Shown: positions 63,659 to 64,000 of the stretch, piece after piece
Position numbering within the stretch: position 1 is the stretch's first letter
Layout: every line of letters starts with the position of its first letter
Assembly (NCBI RefSeq): GCF_010993735.1
Contig: NZ_WQNI01000013.1
Span: 186,001-250,000, forward strand
DNA: 64,000 nucleotides
Reading direction: 5' to 3'
Source: Chelativorans alearensis
Lineage (GTDB): Bacteria > Pseudomonadota > Alphaproteobacteria > Rhizobiales > Rhizobiaceae
Translations under genes and position numbers: made by a program
The notes under the pieces: generated by a model
The model's input: only the letters and a program-made list of their open reading frames with translations
The model's database searches: none
Told to the model about the DNA's origin: nothing

Positions 63659-64000
63659 ATGCCAACCTACCGGGCTCCCGTGCAGGACACGGTCTTCGTC
63701 ATTCGCGACGTTCTTGGCTACCAACGCCACGACAACCTGCCAGGCTTTGCCGATGCCTCGCCCGACGTGCTGGAGGCGATCCTCAGCGAGGGTGCGAAGC
63801 TCGCCGAGAACGTCATGCAGCCATTGAACCGGGTTGGCGACATGGAAGGCTGCGTCCGCCATGAGGACGGAACGGTGACGACACCGGAAGGCTTTGCCGA
63901 GGCGTACCGCCAATATTGCGGGGGCGGCTGGATGGGGCTTTCGGTCCCGGCCGAATATGGCGGGCAGGGACTGCCCTATCTGGTGCATTCGGCCGTCGGC
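63659..64000 (+). CDS. Acyl-CoA dehydrogenase (DmdC-like), cut by right edge
   Basis: Only the first 114 residues are in the window. MPTYRAPVQDTVFVIRDVLGYQRH, then ILSEGAKLAENVMQPLNR and GGGWMGLSVPAEYGGQGLP match the N-terminus of the large (about 590-residue) acyl-CoA dehydrogenases annotated as DmdC (3-methylmercaptopropionyl-CoA dehydrogenase) or long-chain AcdA types. ATG 63659 has GGAGG at about six-base spacing. Substrate specificity cannot be judged from this portion. A MerR-type palindrome lies 75-100 bp upstream. Confidence 0.88.
   Translation, partial: MPTYRAPVQDTVFVIRDVLGYQRHDNLPGFADASPDVLEAILSEGAKLAENVMQPLNRVGDMEGCVRHEDGTVTTPEGFAEAYRQYCGGGWMGLSVPAEYGGQGLPYLVHSAVG

Overview
The window is GC-rich chromosomal DNA of an alphaproteobacterium, most likely a Hyphomicrobiales (Rhizobiales) member near the Phyllobacteriaceae (Mesorhizobium, Nitratireductor or Chelativorans type). 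The basis is the gene order glnD-mutS-NAD malic enzyme (the Sinorhizobium arrangement), a PodJ-like polarity protein, the NAGGN osmolyte genes, and dispersed palindromes of a kind I recall from rhizobial genomes. No phage, CRISPR array, integrase or transposase gene was seen.

Layout. 1-7719: glnD (C-terminus beyond the left edge), mutS and the malic enzyme dme. 7729-11994: a YjbR-type protein and a form II CO-dehydrogenase-like molybdenum hydroxylase (coxS-coxL-coxM, minus strand). 12205-12280: tRNA-Thr(CGT). 12751-23446: two complete peptide ABC transporters facing each other (oppA-B-C-DF on plus, dppA-B-C-D-F on minus), each with a perfect hairpin just after the binding-protein gene. 23682-29738: DUF924 protein, an acyl-CoA ligase with a basic histone-like N-terminal tail, pgi, and a MocR regulator.

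29903-38549 is the most unusual region: a divergon of eight uncharacterised catabolic genes. The minus operon is ridA-rpiR-SDR-GH20 hexosaminidase-M81 metallopeptidase; the plus operon is NTF2-like-second M81-D-threonine-aldolase-like. They share a 100-bp control region. An unknown conserved-looking protein follows (38856-39665), then a sugar ABC transporter with a Gfo/Idh/MocA oxidoreductase (39855-45451). I infer uptake and breakdown of an amino-sugar or peptide conjugate with a beta-hydroxy-D-amino-acid step; the substrate is unknown.

45761-51335: NAGGN osmoprotectant cluster (M42 peptidase, ngg, asnO) with a divergent MarR regulator and a palindrome between them; a nested inverted-repeat element sits between asnO and ngg and supplies the asnO stop codon. 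51433-57896: a secreted hypothetical protein, then the ligase-associated DNA repair set (ATP ligase and exonuclease on minus, Lhr-like helicase and PdeM nuclease on plus). 57960-63315: a TIGR02186-like membrane protein, a TauE/SafE permease and a PodJ-like protein. 63659-64000: start of an acyl-CoA dehydrogenase behind a MerR-type operator candidate.

A recurring theme is that repeats sit exactly at gene 3' ends (coxS, coxL, asnO, M81-1), in some cases contributing the stop codon. Most genes are assigned to families from translated sequence by recognition only; no database search was run.
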